Shown piece by piece: positions 1-8,683 of a DNA stretch of 40,497 nucleotides. Under the pieces are notes generated by a model, which was given only the letters and a program-made list of their open reading frames with translations, did not search any database and was not told the DNA's origin. The DNA comes from Peribacillus psychrosaccharolyticus ATCC 23296 (lineage in GTDB: Bacteria; Bacillota; Bacilli; Bacillales; DSM-1321). The stretch is from contig NZ_AJTN02000250.1 of the NCBI RefSeq assembly GCF_000305495.1, positions 1 to 40,497 of the forward strand. The letters run 5' to 3'. Position 1 is the first letter of the stretch. Every line of letters starts with the position of its first letter. The position numbers and the translations under genes are program-made.

Positions 1-222
1 TTTCTATATCCTTATTTTAAACAAAACATCTCCTTTAAAGATATTTATTGGTCTAAATGCACTAATTATCCAAAAATAATAATACATCCTTTGTCCTATA
101 AATACATCAACTAATTTATTCCAAATATATTTATGCATATCTATAGAAAAGAGTGGGGAAAGTTTAGGTTATCCATTGTGGGGAAGAAAAATAGTAAAGA
201 ACGTTAATAGGAGGAATTTTAT
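1..222. other. AT-rich leader region, no gene seen
   Basis: No ORF with a ribosome binding site is visible on either strand. The stretch is very AT-rich and runs into the strong ribosome binding site (AGGAGG, 211-216) of the SDR gene. I could not pick out a convincing -35/-10 pair. Confidence 0.4.
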
Positions 223-1008
223 ATGGAAAAAACAATTTTCATTACTGGAGCAGGCAGCGGCCTTGGACGAGGCACTGCATTAGGACTAGCAAAGCGTGGA
301 CATCATGTAATTGCTACCACTGAAATCACTTCTCAAAAAACAGACCTTATGCGGGAAGCGAAGGAACTGGGTTTAAATATGGAAGTTTTCAAATTGGACA
401 TAACGCAAGAACGGGACCGTAATCTGATTGACGAATATGATTTTGATGTATTTGTGTCTAACGCCGCGATTAATGAAGGCGGGGCGCTAGGAGAAGTACC
501 GATGGAACGATTCAGGGCAATTTTTGAAGTGAATGTTTTCGCTACACTTGAATCTGTTCAACATGCTGCGAGAAAACTAGTTAAAATAGGTAATGGTAAA
601 ATAGTATTCTTGAGTTCGATGGCTGGGATTATCACTACTCCATTCGGAGGTCCCTATGCGGCAACCAAGCATGCTATCGAGGGAATAGCTTTAACACTGA
701 AGGATGAGTTAGAGACATTTGGGGTGCAAGTTGCTACTATAAATCCGGGTGCTTATAATACCGGCTTTAATGACAGAGCAGCAGAAGAAAAATGGAAGTG
801 GTTTGATGAGGCAAGTAACTTTACACGTAAAGAAGATATGGAAAAACAAGATGCAGGACTTAAGAATCAACTTGATCCGGAAGACATGATTGAGAAAATG
901 ATCGAAATCATCCCTGCAGATCACCATAAGTTCCGTACAGCTTATCCAGAGAAAACAGAAAAACAAATGAAGAAAACAGAACAAGAGCGTTGGGATATGG
1001 AGGTCTAA
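223..1008 (+). CDS. SDR family NAD(P)-dependent oxidoreductase
   Basis: A classical short-chain dehydrogenase/reductase of 261 residues, the usual family length, predicted to be a soluble cytoplasmic NAD(P)H-dependent oxidoreductase. Visible motifs are the dinucleotide-binding TGAGSGLGRG (residues 8-17), the NAA turn near 80-82, the catalytic Ser pair at 131-132 and the YxxxK motif (Tyr145, Lys149). The basic/acidic pattern that would separate NADP from NAD use is not clear-cut. The ATG follows AGGAGG by nine bases. The gene stands alone: a strong terminator follows it and the next gene is about 360 bases away. The substrate cannot be deduced. The C-terminal 50 residues are charged and resemble SDRs annotated only as general oxidoreductases. 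Confidence 0.9.
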   Translation: MEKTIFITGAGSGLGRGTALGLAKRGHHVIATTEITSQKTDLMREAKELGLNMEVFKLDITQERDRNLIDEYDFDVFVSNAAINEGGALGEVPMERFRAIFEVNVFATLESVQHAARKLVKIGNGKIVFLSSMAGIITTPFGGPYAATKHAIEGIALTLKDELETFGVQVATINPGAYNTGFNDRAAEEKWKWFDEASNFTRKEDMEKQDAGLKNQLDPEDMIEKMIEIIPADHHKFRTAYPEKTEKQMKKTEQERWDMEV

Positions 1009-1048
1009 TGTTTATATAAATTTCATTTTTTCAGGGGAGGCTCTGACC

Positions 1049-1095
1049 AAAGAACTCATTTTGATTAAGGTTAATCAAAATGAGTTCTTTTTTTG
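1049..1095 (+). terminator. Rho-independent terminator after SDR gene
   Basis: A perfect 19-bp stem (1049-1067 with 1072-1090) with a 4-base loop AGGT, followed by a T run. It ends the SDR transcript. Confidence 0.9.
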
Positions 1096-1198
1096 TAAAC
1101 GGATGCTGTTTAGTCTTGTGAAGTAATATTACCTATAATATTCCATATGTTGTTTATTTATAGGCTCCATGAACTATTACTTATTGCTTTTTCCATAT

Positions 1199-1214
1199 TA
1201 CTCTATTTAGAGTA
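1199..1214. promoter_or_regulatory. Operator-like palindrome upstream of P450
   Basis: TACTCTATTTAGAGTA is a perfect 7+2+7 inverted repeat 153 bases before the P450 start. It is the kind of site a dimeric regulator would use. No regulator gene is adjacent, and I could not define a convincing -35/-10 pair around it. Confidence 0.35.
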
Positions 1215-1220
1215 AAATCT

Positions 1221-1348
1221 GAATGGACAGTAGACACACATATGTTACCTTTTTAGGAAAAAATACCGAGAAGACATTATGAGTTGTGTATATATTTTCG
1301 GCTGTACATATCTAGACTGCCAGTTAAAGGAGTTGTGTCTATCCATTC
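1221..1348. repeat. Inverted repeat pair bracketing the P450 leader
   Basis: The left arm at 1221-1238 (GAATGGA, CAG, TAGACACA) and the right arm at 1334-1348, read on the other strand (GAATGGATAGACACA), match over 15 bases apart from a 3-base insertion. They enclose about 95 bases, and the right arm ends just before the P450 ribosome binding site. This could be a small MITE-like insertion or a long-range regulatory structure. No transposase lies nearby and no target duplication is evident. Confidence 0.4.
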
Positions 1349-1366
1349 TAAGGAGGAGGAGTAACT

Positions 1367-2599
1367 TTGAATAAAGAAATCATTCCAATTAATGAAATTC
1401 CAAATTTCAAATCACGTGCTGAAGAGTTTTTCCCTATCGATTGGTATAAAGAGATGCTGCATAATCATCCAGTTTATTTTCATGAGGGGACAAATACTTG
1501 GAATGTCTTTAAATATAAAGATGTTAAACAGGTATTAAGTAATTATGAATTCTTTTCAAGTAATGGACCTAGGACCGCTCTTTTTGTTGGAGCTAACAAG
1601 AAACCTGAAAAACCCACGTCTTTATCCAATATTGTAATGGCTGATCCTCCTGACCATCGGAAGAGCCGCTCTTTGTTATCTGCCGCTTTTACTCCCCGAA
1701 GTTTAAAGAACTGGGAACCGCGTATTCAACAGATTATAACGGACCTTGTAGAAGACATACAAGCAGATACTACGGTTAATATTGTAGAAGCTTTTGCTGC
1801 TCCTTTACCTGGGATGGTTATTGCAGATCTATTTGGGGTTCCGATCAAAGATCAGCAACAGTTCAAAGCATGGGTAGATATTCTTTTCCAACCATATGAT
1901 AAAACACGGATAGAAGATATTATGCAACTAAAACAACAAGCTCAAAAGGAATATTTCGAATATCTTTATCCAATCGTTATTCATAAACGTTCGAATCTTT
2001 CTGATGATATTATCTGTGACTTAATCCGAGCAGAAGTTGATGGAGAGAGATTTACAGATGAAGAGATTGTACAGGCGACCATGTTATTATTAGGAGCAGG
2101 CGTTGAAACAACTAGTCATGCAATCGCCAATACCTTTTATTCCATGCTATACGATGATACGTCAGTTTATGGAGAATTAAGAAATAATATAGAATTGGTT
2201 CCAAATACAGTTGAGGAAATGCTTCGTTATCGTTTCCAAAGCTCTAGAAGAGAGCGTACGGTGAAACAAGATAATGATTTATTAGGCATTCCGTTGAAAA
2301 AGGGTGATACCGTTATCGCATGGATGAGTGCCTGCAATATGGACGGAGATATATTTGAGAATTCTTTCGAAGTTGATATTCACCGCTCAAACAATAAAAA
2401 ACATTTGGCCTTCGGAAGCGGTCCGCATTTCTGTTTAGGCGCACCTCTTGCACGATTAGAAATGAAGCTTGGATTAGAAACGTTCATAAAGAAATTTTCT
2501 CGTATCGAATCAGTGGAAGGATATGAGTTAGAAAAAAACCTAACGGACTCCGCTACAGGACAATCCTTGACTAATTTACCGATTAAGGTTTTTAAATAA
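1367..2599 (+). CDS. Cytochrome P450 (CYP109-like)
   Basis: A soluble bacterial class I cytochrome P450 of 410 residues, predicted to be a haem-thiolate monooxygenase fed by a separate ferredoxin/reductase. Visible signatures are the I-helix oxygen-activation motif AGVETT (244-249), the ExxR pair Glu284/Arg287, and the haem loop FGSGPHFCLG with the axial Cys356. The block FTPRSLKNWEPRIQQI (108-123) closely resembles CYP109-type enzymes of Bacillus, which oxidise fatty acids, terpenoids and steroids; that assignment is by recollection of the family. The start is TTG, chosen because AAGGAGGAGG lies seven bases upstream. No redox partner gene is adjacent. Palindromes upstream suggest regulation. 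A hairpin terminator follows, so it is probably monocistronic. Confidence 0.93.
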   Translation: MNKEIIPINEIPNFKSRAEEFFPIDWYKEMLHNHPVYFHEGTNTWNVFKYKDVKQVLSNYEFFSSNGPRTALFVGANKKPEKPTSLSNIVMADPPDHRKSRSLLSAAFTPRSLKNWEPRIQQIITDLVEDIQADTTVNIVEAFAAPLPGMVIADLFGVPIKDQQQFKAWVDILFQPYDKTRIEDIMQLKQQAQKEYFEYLYPIVIHKRSNLSDDIICDLIRAEVDGERFTDEEIVQATMLLLGAGVETTSHAIANTFYSMLYDDTSVYGELRNNIELVPNTVEEMLRYRFQSSRRERTVKQDNDLLGIPLKKGDTVIAWMSACNMDGDIFENSFEVDIHRSNNKKHLAFGSGPHFCLGAPLARLEMKLGLETFIKKFSRIESVEGYELEKNLTDSATGQSLTNLPIKVFK

Positions 2600-2626
2600 A
2601 GGATTAATTTAGATAGAGCAATGAAA

Positions 2627-2668
2627 GAGGGGACATCAGATAACTACTGGTGTCCCATCTTTTAATTT
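2627..2668 (+). terminator. Terminator after P450 gene
   Basis: A 10-bp stem GGGACATCAG (2630-2639) pairs with CTGGTGTCCC (2647-2656) with one wobble, followed by a T-rich tail. Confidence 0.8.
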
Positions 2669-2778
2669 TATGGTAGGAAATGCGGGAGTATAAGAGGTTG
2701 CTTAATCCTTTCTTTTGGAATGAATCATAATGAGAAACCGTTTCGAAAAGTATTTTTACAGTTTTTGTTTACTTTTGC

Positions 2779-2793
2779 AGATAATTATTCTAA
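2779..2793. promoter_or_regulatory. PerR-like box upstream of catalase
   Basis: AGATAATTATTCTAA matches 11 of the 14 defined positions of the Bacillus PerR consensus TTATAATNATTATAA. It sits 77 bases before the catalase start and overlaps a possible -10 (TATTCT, 2786-2791). PerR represses katA in B. subtilis and is relieved by peroxide; applying that here is inference from site position and target gene. Confidence 0.5.
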
Positions 2794-2869
2794 ATAGGAC
2801 CTTAGAACTACATTAACTTTCTTCATTTGGGGTAAATAATAGAAGATCTATTTTTAGGAGGTTTTCATT

Positions 2870-4519
2870 TTGGCAGAGAACAAAGATAAAAATTTTTCGA
2901 ACGGTCAAGATGCGAAACGCGAGTCATTGACAACGCGTCAGGGCCATCCTGTGACGGATAACCAAAATATCCGGACAATAGGTAATCGTGGTCCAGCAAC
3001 ACTTGAAAACTATCATTTCATTGAAAAAATTTCTCACTTTGATCGCGAAGAGGTGCCGGAACGTGTCGTTCATGCACGTGGTGCTGGTGCATTTGGATAT
3101 TTTGAGACATACGGAAAAGTTGGCGATGAGCCAGCAGAGAAATATACGCGCGCGAAAGTATTCTCAGGCGCTGGGAAGAAAACACCGCTCATGGTTCGTT
3201 TCTCTACAGTGGCAGGATCGAAGGATTCGCCCGAAACTGCACGAGATCCACGCGGCTTTGCAGTGAAAATGTATACGGAAGATGGGAACTGGGATCTGGT
3301 TGGGAACAACCTGAAAATTTTCTTTATCCGTGATGCGATGAAGTTTCCGGATATGATTCATGCATTTAAAGTAGATCCGGCATCTAACGTGCCAAATCCT
3401 GAGCAGATGTTCGATTTCGTTTCCCGTTCACCTGAAGCTACTCATATGATTACATTCTTATTCTCTCCATGGGGCATTCCAGCTACATATCGCCATATGC
3501 AGGGATCAGGTGTCAATACGTATAAGTGGGTAAATGACAAAGGGGAAGCTGTCCTAGTCAAGTACCATTGGGAACCTAAACAAGGTATCCGCAACTTAAC
3601 ACAAGAAGAAGCTGATTCTATTCAAGGAAAAACCGTTGCACATGCAACACAAGATTTATATGAGGCAATCGAGAGTGGAGAATATCCAGAGTGGGAACTC
3701 TATGTGCAAATCATGGAGGACGATTACCATGAGGAACTCGATTTCGATCCGCTGGATGATACGAAACTTTGGCCAGAAGATAAGTTCCCATGGCTGCCGG
3801 TTGGACGTATGGTTCTTGACCGTAATCCGGTTGACTACCATGCGGAAATCGAGCAGGCGGCATTTGGTACTGGCGTTCTTGTAGACGGAATGGACTTCTC
3901 CGATGATAAAATGTTACAAGGACGTACTTTCTCATATTCTGATACGCAACGCTATCGCGTAGGTTCAAACTATCTGAAATTGCCTGTAAATGCACCAAAA
4001 GCCCCTGTGCGTACGAATCAGCATCGTGGACAAATGGACATTCGTGATCCGAAAGAGAATGGGGATAATCCATCAATTAATTATGAACCATCGATGATTG
4101 GCGGGTTTAAGGAAGCAAACAAAGAAGAGCGCCCTCAGCATCGTCCAACCTTTAATGCGGCTGCTATGAGTGCACCGATAGACCGTCCTAATAATTATGG
4201 TCAAGCAGGTGAAACTTATCGCAGTTTTGAGGACTGGGAACGTGATGAATTAATTAAGAACCTATCCAACGCACTAGCAATATGCGATAAACGAATTCAA
4301 GATGCCATGGTTGAGCACTTTACACAAGCGGATGTAGATTATGGCCGTCGTGTGAAGGAAGGTATCGAAATGAAAATGAAAGAAATACAATCTATGAAGA
4401 CCGAAGAAAAAATTCCTGGTCGTGAATCAGGTAAATCAAGATATGGCCAAGGATCTTTAGCAGCGAATAAAGCCACAAAAGATGCGGTGAAGAAAAGCCA
4501 CGAAGCAGATCCTTACTAA
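2870..4519 (+). CDS. katA: Monofunctional haem catalase
   Basis: A clade-3-type haem catalase that splits hydrogen peroxide to water and oxygen in the cytoplasm. At 549 residues it is longer than B. subtilis KatA (about 483). The core is complete: the distal His68 in VVHARGAG, the Asn of the VGNN motif (around 146-147), and the proximal haem ligand Tyr356 in [15 protein letters not shown]. Extra length comes from a charged N-terminal lead of about 20 residues and a Lys/Gly/Ser-rich C-terminal tail from about 510 on. The start is TTG, eight bases after AGGAGG. A PerR-like box upstream suggests peroxide induction. A strong terminator follows. The symbol katA is by family and regulation; other catalase paralog names are possible. 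Confidence 0.95.
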   Translation: MAENKDKNFSNGQDAKRESLTTRQGHPVTDNQNIRTIGNRGPATLENYHFIEKISHFDREEVPERVVHARGAGAFGYFETYGKVGDEPAEKYTRAKVFSGAGKKTPLMVRFSTVAGSKDSPETARDPRGFAVKMYTEDGNWDLVGNNLKIFFIRDAMKFPDMIHAFKVDPASNVPNPEQMFDFVSRSPEATHMITFLFSPWGIPATYRHMQGSGVNTYKWVNDKGEAVLVKYHWEPKQGIRNLTQEEADSIQGKTVAHATQDLYEAIESGEYPEWELYVQIMEDDYHEELDFDPLDDTKLWPEDKFPWLPVGRMVLDRNPVDYHAEIEQAAFGTGVLVDGMDFSDDKMLQGRTFSYSDTQRYRVGSNYLKLPVNAPKAPVRTNQHRGQMDIRDPKENGDNPSINYEPSMIGGFKEANKEERPQHRPTFNAAAMSAPIDRPNNYGQAGETYRSFEDWERDELIKNLSNALAICDKRIQDAMVEHFTQADVDYGRRVKEGIEMKMKEIQSMKTEEKIPGRESGKSRYGQGSLAANKATKDAVKKSHEADPY

Positions 4520-4532
4520 TAAAACAGCAAGT

Positions 4533-4577
4533 GCTGTCCGACAGTCAGTGAAAACTGATTGACGGACAGCTTTTTTA
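4533..4577 (+). terminator. Terminator after catalase
   Basis: The outer stem GCTGTCCG (4533-4540) pairs with CGGACAGC (4563-4570), with an inner TCAGT/ACTGA hairpin, followed by TTTTTTATTTT. Confidence 0.9.
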
Positions 4578-4634
4578 TTTTGACCAATCTTAATGTGACT
4601 TTCAAGAATGAATCCCCGAGAAATCTATAGTGGT

Positions 4635-6056
4635 TCAACTATATTTCGATAATTTTTTTATCGTAAAATTATCATTTAATAATGCCCAGTTTTGGGGATA
4701 TGGAAAACCGAGTGCCCAGTAACTAATTCCACGGAGCTTGTAATCCTTAGCCAGTTCAAATTTAGCTTGGGCGCTCCTTGCATCTTCAAACCATACTTCA
4801 TGTGCTTTACCTTTTTCATCAGTATATCGGTAAAAAGGGGATTGAGCTGTTGGGTCATATTGAATGGATGCTCCATATTTTATAGCTCTTCTCATCGCTT
4901 CTTGGGGGCTGAATGTCTCAGCTTCTTGGCCGTGCACGTGTGGAAGAAGCCAATCCCTAGCATAAATTTGAAAGCCCAAAAATATTTTTTCAGCAGGTAT
5001 CACGGACAGGGCGTACTCTACTACTTTCCTCATTTGGTCCAGAGGAGAGATGGCCTGCGGCGGTCCCATTCGATATCCCCATTCATAAGTCATGAGCACG
5101 ACAAAATCAGTAATCCGCCCGTGTGCTTCATAATCATGTGCTTCATATAAAACACCAGATTGCTCTGTGCTTGTTTTTGGCGCAAGAGCAGTGGAAACTA
5201 TATAACCTCTAGTATGAAGGAGGTCAACAGCCGATTGGAGAAGTTTGTTGTAATTCTCACGGTCTTCAGGTAATACATTTTCGAAGTCGATATTTAATGC
5301 TGTATAGCCTTTATCATCCATCACTTCGAGGACATTCTTGATAACTTTTTCTCGTAATGAAGAACTTGAAAGTATCACATGTGCTAAATTAGATCCAGCT
5401 TCTGTTGAAGTGAAATTTGTAATGGACATCATTGGAGTAATATTTTTTGACAGGGCTGTATCAATCATTTCTTCATCATTTAGTCCTTCTAAAGAGCCGT
5501 CTTCCTTGATTTTATAAGCAAAAGGACTGAAATAGGTAAGCAGCTGACCGATGTCTTTTAGTGATTGGACTGCCGTTTCACTTGGTTGATAGGTGTAAGC
5601 ATTTACTTCAATTGTTCGTTTTGATCTAGGAATAATCAGGCTCATTCCCGAATAAATATTGGTTGGACTTTCAAGTTGATTGGCACTCATAATGGCTTGG
5701 ACGGTCGTGCCATACCATATAGAAATATCCCATAAAGTTTCTCCAGGCTGTACAACATGTTTAACGGGCGGAATGTAGAGAACACTGCCTTGATATAGTA
5801 CATTTGGGTCGGTAAGTTGATTGGCCTCCATAAGAGTCTCTGTTGAAATTCCGTATTGCTTCGCAATCGTTCCCAGTGTTTCCCCGGATTCGACGATATG
5901 AGATGTCCCTGGGTGAGGAATAATGATTGACTGACCAATTGTTAATTGGCTTGGGGCGGTTAATGCATTTAATTGAGAAATTGTTTCCATTGGTACATCA
6001 TAACGGTTCGCAATCTTCCAAAGCGTATCTCCGCCTTTTACTACATAGATAATCAT
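4635..6056 (-). CDS. Three-LysM GH18 spore peptidoglycan hydrolase (YaaH/SleL-like)
   Basis: A 473-residue protein with three tandem LysM domains (about 3-47, 53-97, 100-143) followed by a GH18 glycosidase domain (about 150-470). The acid catalyst is seen in LNIDFEN, with Glu259. This is the architecture of YaaH/SleL, the cortex-fragment N-acetylglucosaminidase active in spore germination. Those enzymes usually carry two LysM domains, so the third is notable. There is no signal peptide, which fits deposition into the forespore coat or cortex from the mother cell. The ATG is preceded by AGGGGGAG on the minus strand. It is transcribed alone and convergent with catalase. Mother-cell sigma control is expected but I could not identify a firm promoter. 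Confidence 0.92.
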   Translation of the reverse strand: MIIYVVKGGDTLWKIANRYDVPMETISQLNALTAPSQLTIGQSIIIPHPGTSHIVESGETLGTIAKQYGISTETLMEANQLTDPNVLYQGSVLYIPPVKHVVQPGETLWDISIWYGTTVQAIMSANQLESPTNIYSGMSLIIPRSKRTIEVNAYTYQPSETAVQSLKDIGQLLTYFSPFAYKIKEDGSLEGLNDEEMIDTALSKNITPMMSITNFTSTEAGSNLAHVILSSSSLREKVIKNVLEVMDDKGYTALNIDFENVLPEDRENYNKLLQSAVDLLHTRGYIVSTALAPKTSTEQSGVLYEAHDYEAHGRITDFVVLMTYEWGYRMGPPQAISPLDQMRKVVEYALSVIPAEKIFLGFQIYARDWLLPHVHGQEAETFSPQEAMRRAIKYGASIQYDPTAQSPFYRYTDEKGKAHEVWFEDARSAQAKFELAKDYKLRGISYWALGFPYPQNWALLNDNFTIKKLSKYS

Positions 6057-6319
6057 TACAACTCCCCCTAAGTAATTTCAATAATGCCATCCTATGTAAT
6101 AGTTAATTAAATGTGTCTTTACCTAAAGGACTATTGGATTTGATTCATTAACTAGCCTAATGCCCCGTGTTTAAAAAGAGGCAATCTTCTTTGAAAACGG
6201 TATAATATATAGGGATAAGCAGACATTATAAACGTACTTGCAGTTACATACATACATATGTTTTTAATGCATATAAGAGGGAAAACAATTACAAAAACCA
6301 TAAAGAAAAGGGGGATCCT

Positions 6320-7783
6320 ATGACAAAGATTATGAAAACAGGATGGAACTTAGAAAATAGCTATGCGGGTCTGCCGGCACATTTTTTCACTCGTACAACC
6401 CCAACTCCGGTAAGTGCACCGGAATTGATTGTTCTCAATGAACAGTTAGCGGCATCCTTAGGTTTGAACGCTGAGTTTTTAGAAAGCGAAACCGGCGTGG
6501 CGATGCTTGCTGGAAACGAGATTCCAGAAGATGCTATGCCTCTTTCTCAAGCCTACGCGGGTCATCAATTCGGTAACTTTACCATGTTAGGAGATGGGCG
6601 GGCCGTCCTATTAGGAGAGCAAATTACCCCAGAAGGTAAGAGGGTGGATGTTCAATTAAAAGGCCCAGGCAGAACGCCATACTCTCGTGGAGGTGATGGT
6701 CGGGCAGCTTTGGGTCCGATGTTACGTGAGTATATCATCAGTGAAGCTATGCATGGCCTTGGTATTCCCACTTCCCGCAGCCTTGCCGTGGTGAAAACTG
6801 GCGAGCCGGTATATCGTGAAAATGTCTTGCCTGGTGCGGTATTAACTCGTGTGGCTGCCAGCCATCTTCGTGTTGGAACCTTTCAATATATAGCAAAGTG
6901 GGGGACAGTCGAGGAACTACAAGCACTGGTTGATTATACAATAAGGCGTCATTTTCCATATATTGAGGATGATGAGAATCGATCCCTTTCATTGCTCAAG
7001 CAAGTAATTAGCCGACAGGCTGAACTTATTTCAAAATGGCAATTGGTTGGCTTTATACATGGTGTGATGAATACGGATAACATGACCATCAGTGGAGAAA
7101 GCATTGATTACGGTCCTTGTGCTTTCATGGATACTTATAACTTGGAAACTGTATTCAGTTCCATAGATGTTCATGGCCGTTATGCCTATGGCAATCAGCC
7201 ATATATTGCTGCGTGGAATTTGGCACGATTGGCGGAAAGTCTATTGCCATTGCTAGATGATGATCCAAAAAAGGCGGTTGAACTGGCGCAAGCTGAAATT
7301 TCGGAATTCCATAAAATCTATAATTCTCATTGGCTCAAGGGTATGAGAGCGAAATTGGGACTCTTTAACAAAGGGGCAGAGGATGAAATTCTAATAGAAG
7401 AACTTCTCGAACTAATGAAGAAGCATCATGCAGATTACACGAATACATTCCGAGCCTTAACTTTCGGAACTAAAGAGAATTCGGTCATGTTTGGTTCTTC
7501 AGAATTCGAACAATGGCATAATCTTTGGGAGAAAAGACGAGACAAACAGAAGGAATCGAAAGACTCAATCGTGAAACTGATGCGTGACAGTAATCCAGCG
7601 GTAATTCCAAGGAATCATCGGGTGGAAGAAGCACTGAAAGCCGCAGTTGAACAAGGCGACTACAGCGTAATGGAACGACTTCTAGAAGTACTCTTACATC
7701 CGTATGCACATACCGAGAATCAGGCTGAATATGCTACAGTGCCTGAAGAGTGCGGTCCCTACCAGACTTACTGCGGTACCTAA
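6320..7783 (+). CDS. selO: SelO family protein adenylyltransferase (YdiU)
   Basis: A 487-residue SelO/YdiU (UPF0061) pseudokinase-fold enzyme that transfers AMP from ATP to Ser, Thr or Tyr of target proteins and is linked to redox stress. Recognisable blocks are [10 protein letters not shown] (91-100), [20 protein letters not shown] (112-131), and the metal-binding NTDNM (251-255) plus DYGPCAFMD (263-271). The protein ends in Cys-Gly-Thr, placing a Cys at the third-last position, where many eukaryotic SelO proteins have selenocysteine. Cys267 is a plausible disulfide partner, as described for E. coli YdiU; the pairing here is inference. The ATG follows AAAGGGGG. A hairpin terminator follows, so the gene is monocistronic. 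Confidence 0.95.
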   Translation: MTKIMKTGWNLENSYAGLPAHFFTRTTPTPVSAPELIVLNEQLAASLGLNAEFLESETGVAMLAGNEIPEDAMPLSQAYAGHQFGNFTMLGDGRAVLLGEQITPEGKRVDVQLKGPGRTPYSRGGDGRAALGPMLREYIISEAMHGLGIPTSRSLAVVKTGEPVYRENVLPGAVLTRVAASHLRVGTFQYIAKWGTVEELQALVDYTIRRHFPYIEDDENRSLSLLKQVISRQAELISKWQLVGFIHGVMNTDNMTISGESIDYGPCAFMDTYNLETVFSSIDVHGRYAYGNQPYIAAWNLARLAESLLPLLDDDPKKAVELAQAEISEFHKIYNSHWLKGMRAKLGLFNKGAEDEILIEELLELMKKHHADYTNTFRALTFGTKENSVMFGSSEFEQWHNLWEKRRDKQKESKDSIVKLMRDSNPAVIPRNHRVEEALKAAVEQGDYSVMERLLEVLLHPYAHTENQAEYATVPEECGPYQTYCGT

Positions 7784-7801
7784 ATGAATTAGAGAAAAAG
7801 T

Positions 7802-7833
7802 ATGCTGCCACATGATTGTGGCAGCATTTTTTA
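7802..7833 (+). terminator. Terminator after selO
   Basis: A perfect 11-bp stem ATGCTGCCACA (7802-7812) with 7817-7827 and a 4-base loop, followed by a T run. Confidence 0.92.
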
Positions 7834-7907
7834 ATGTGTAATCAAGAGGAGATACTATTAACTAAATTATTACTATATTTACTTTAGTCGAAGCAACTTT
7901 CAGTCCG

Positions 7908-8228
7908 ATGGATTATCTAAAAGCTAAAAAAGAGAATCCTGATCATTATATGTTAATTGACGTTAGAAATGGTATGCCGGAAGAAAAGATAACTGATGCA
8001 TTAATGATTCCAGAAGCAGAATTAGTGAATCGGTTATCTGAATTACCAAGAGATAAAGAGTTAATCATTTATTGTTGGGATGTTTGGTGTAATACAGCAT
8101 CCAAAGCGGCCCTGGTTCTTTTAGAAAATGGATTTTCAGTTAAGGAGTTAAGTGGTGGAATTGCTGCCTGGAAGACGATGAACTTTCAGACTACCTTGCT
8201 TAAAGCTGAAAATGAATGTGGTTGTTAA
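7908..8228 (+). CDS. Rhodanese-like domain protein
   Basis: A single rhodanese domain of about 106 residues. It shows the entry motif LIDVRNG (about 17-23) and an active-site loop YCWDVWCNTASKAA in place of the common CxxGxR loop; the loop Cys would carry persulfide. It ends in ECGC. Small rhodaneses move sulfane sulfur in the cytoplasm. The start is uncertain. The ATG at 7908 has no ribosome binding site, the frame is open upstream to 7866, and a good AGAGGAGA lies at 7846-7853, but no ATG, GTG or TTG occurs between. The true start may be a non-standard ATT, or the 5' end may be damaged. A bidirectional hairpin follows. Confidence 0.8.
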   Translation: MDYLKAKKENPDHYMLIDVRNGMPEEKITDALMIPEAELVNRLSELPRDKELIIYCWDVWCNTASKAALVLLENGFSVKELSGGIAAWKTMNFQTTLLKAENECGC

Positions 8229-8254
8229 AGCTATCTTCTTTATTCAACAAAAAG

Positions 8255-8292
8255 AGCTACCCTCATAGTCAATTGGACTTTGAGGACAGCTT
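8255..8292. terminator. Bidirectional terminator between convergent genes
   Basis: The imperfect stem AGCTACCCTCA pairs with TGAGGACAGCT with an inner AGTC/GGACT pairing. It has a T run on the plus strand and TCTTTTTG on the minus strand, so it can serve both the rhodanese and the DUF779 gene. Confidence 0.7.
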
Positions 8293-8299
8293 TTTTTTG

Positions 8300-8662
8300 T
8301 TATAAAACTTGCTTCACTTCATCGTATTCTTCATCTGTAAAAACCCGCGACCGCGTGATGAAATGCTGGTCTTCAACACTATCAAGTGAGAAATCCGGGC
8401 CTCGTCCTTCTAGTGCATCGATGATTAGCTGCGTGTGCTTCCAATAATCGTATTGGCTTTTATGCATGTAGAAGGGGATTGCACCAATTGTTCCTAGATA
8501 GATATCTGAATCTCCTAGTTTAAAGTCTCCTTCTTTATAGCACATTGGAGAAGACCCGTCACAACAGCCGCCGGATTGATAAAACATGATAGAGCCATGT
8601 ACTTTTTTAATAGTATCAATTAATCTAAGTGCGTCGTCTGTTGCAATAACACGTTCTATCAT
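8300..8662 (-). CDS. DUF779 domain protein, partner of aldehyde dehydrogenase
   Basis: A 120-residue DUF779 protein. It has a Cys-rich motif SGGCCDGSSPMCY (about 30-42) that looks able to bind a metal or carry redox thiols. Its biochemical role is not known to me. DUF779 genes are recurrently found next to AldA/AcoD-type aldehyde dehydrogenases, and here it lies 21 bases downstream of one on the same strand, so co-transcription and a shared role in aldehyde oxidation are likely. The ATG is preceded by GGAGACG on the minus strand. It is soluble, with no signal peptide or membrane segment. Confidence 0.85.
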   Translation of the reverse strand: MIERVIATDDALRLIDTIKKVHGSIMFYQSGGCCDGSSPMCYKEGDFKLGDSDIYLGTIGAIPFYMHKSQYDYWKHTQLIIDALEGRGPDFSLDSVEDQHFITRSRVFTDEEYDEVKQVL

Positions 8663-8683
8663 GTTTAATCGTCTCCTTTCGAT

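Noticed and set aside
2734-2744. GAAACCGTTTC palindrome upstream of catalase as a cre or LacI site
   Set aside because: The odd-length centre does not fit LacI operators, and flanking bases fail the cre consensus at a required A. It may be chance.
4692-5150. 152-codon plus-strand ORF inside the LysM/GH18 gene
   Set aside because: It is fully antisense to a clear family gene, with no ribosome binding site and low-complexity composition.
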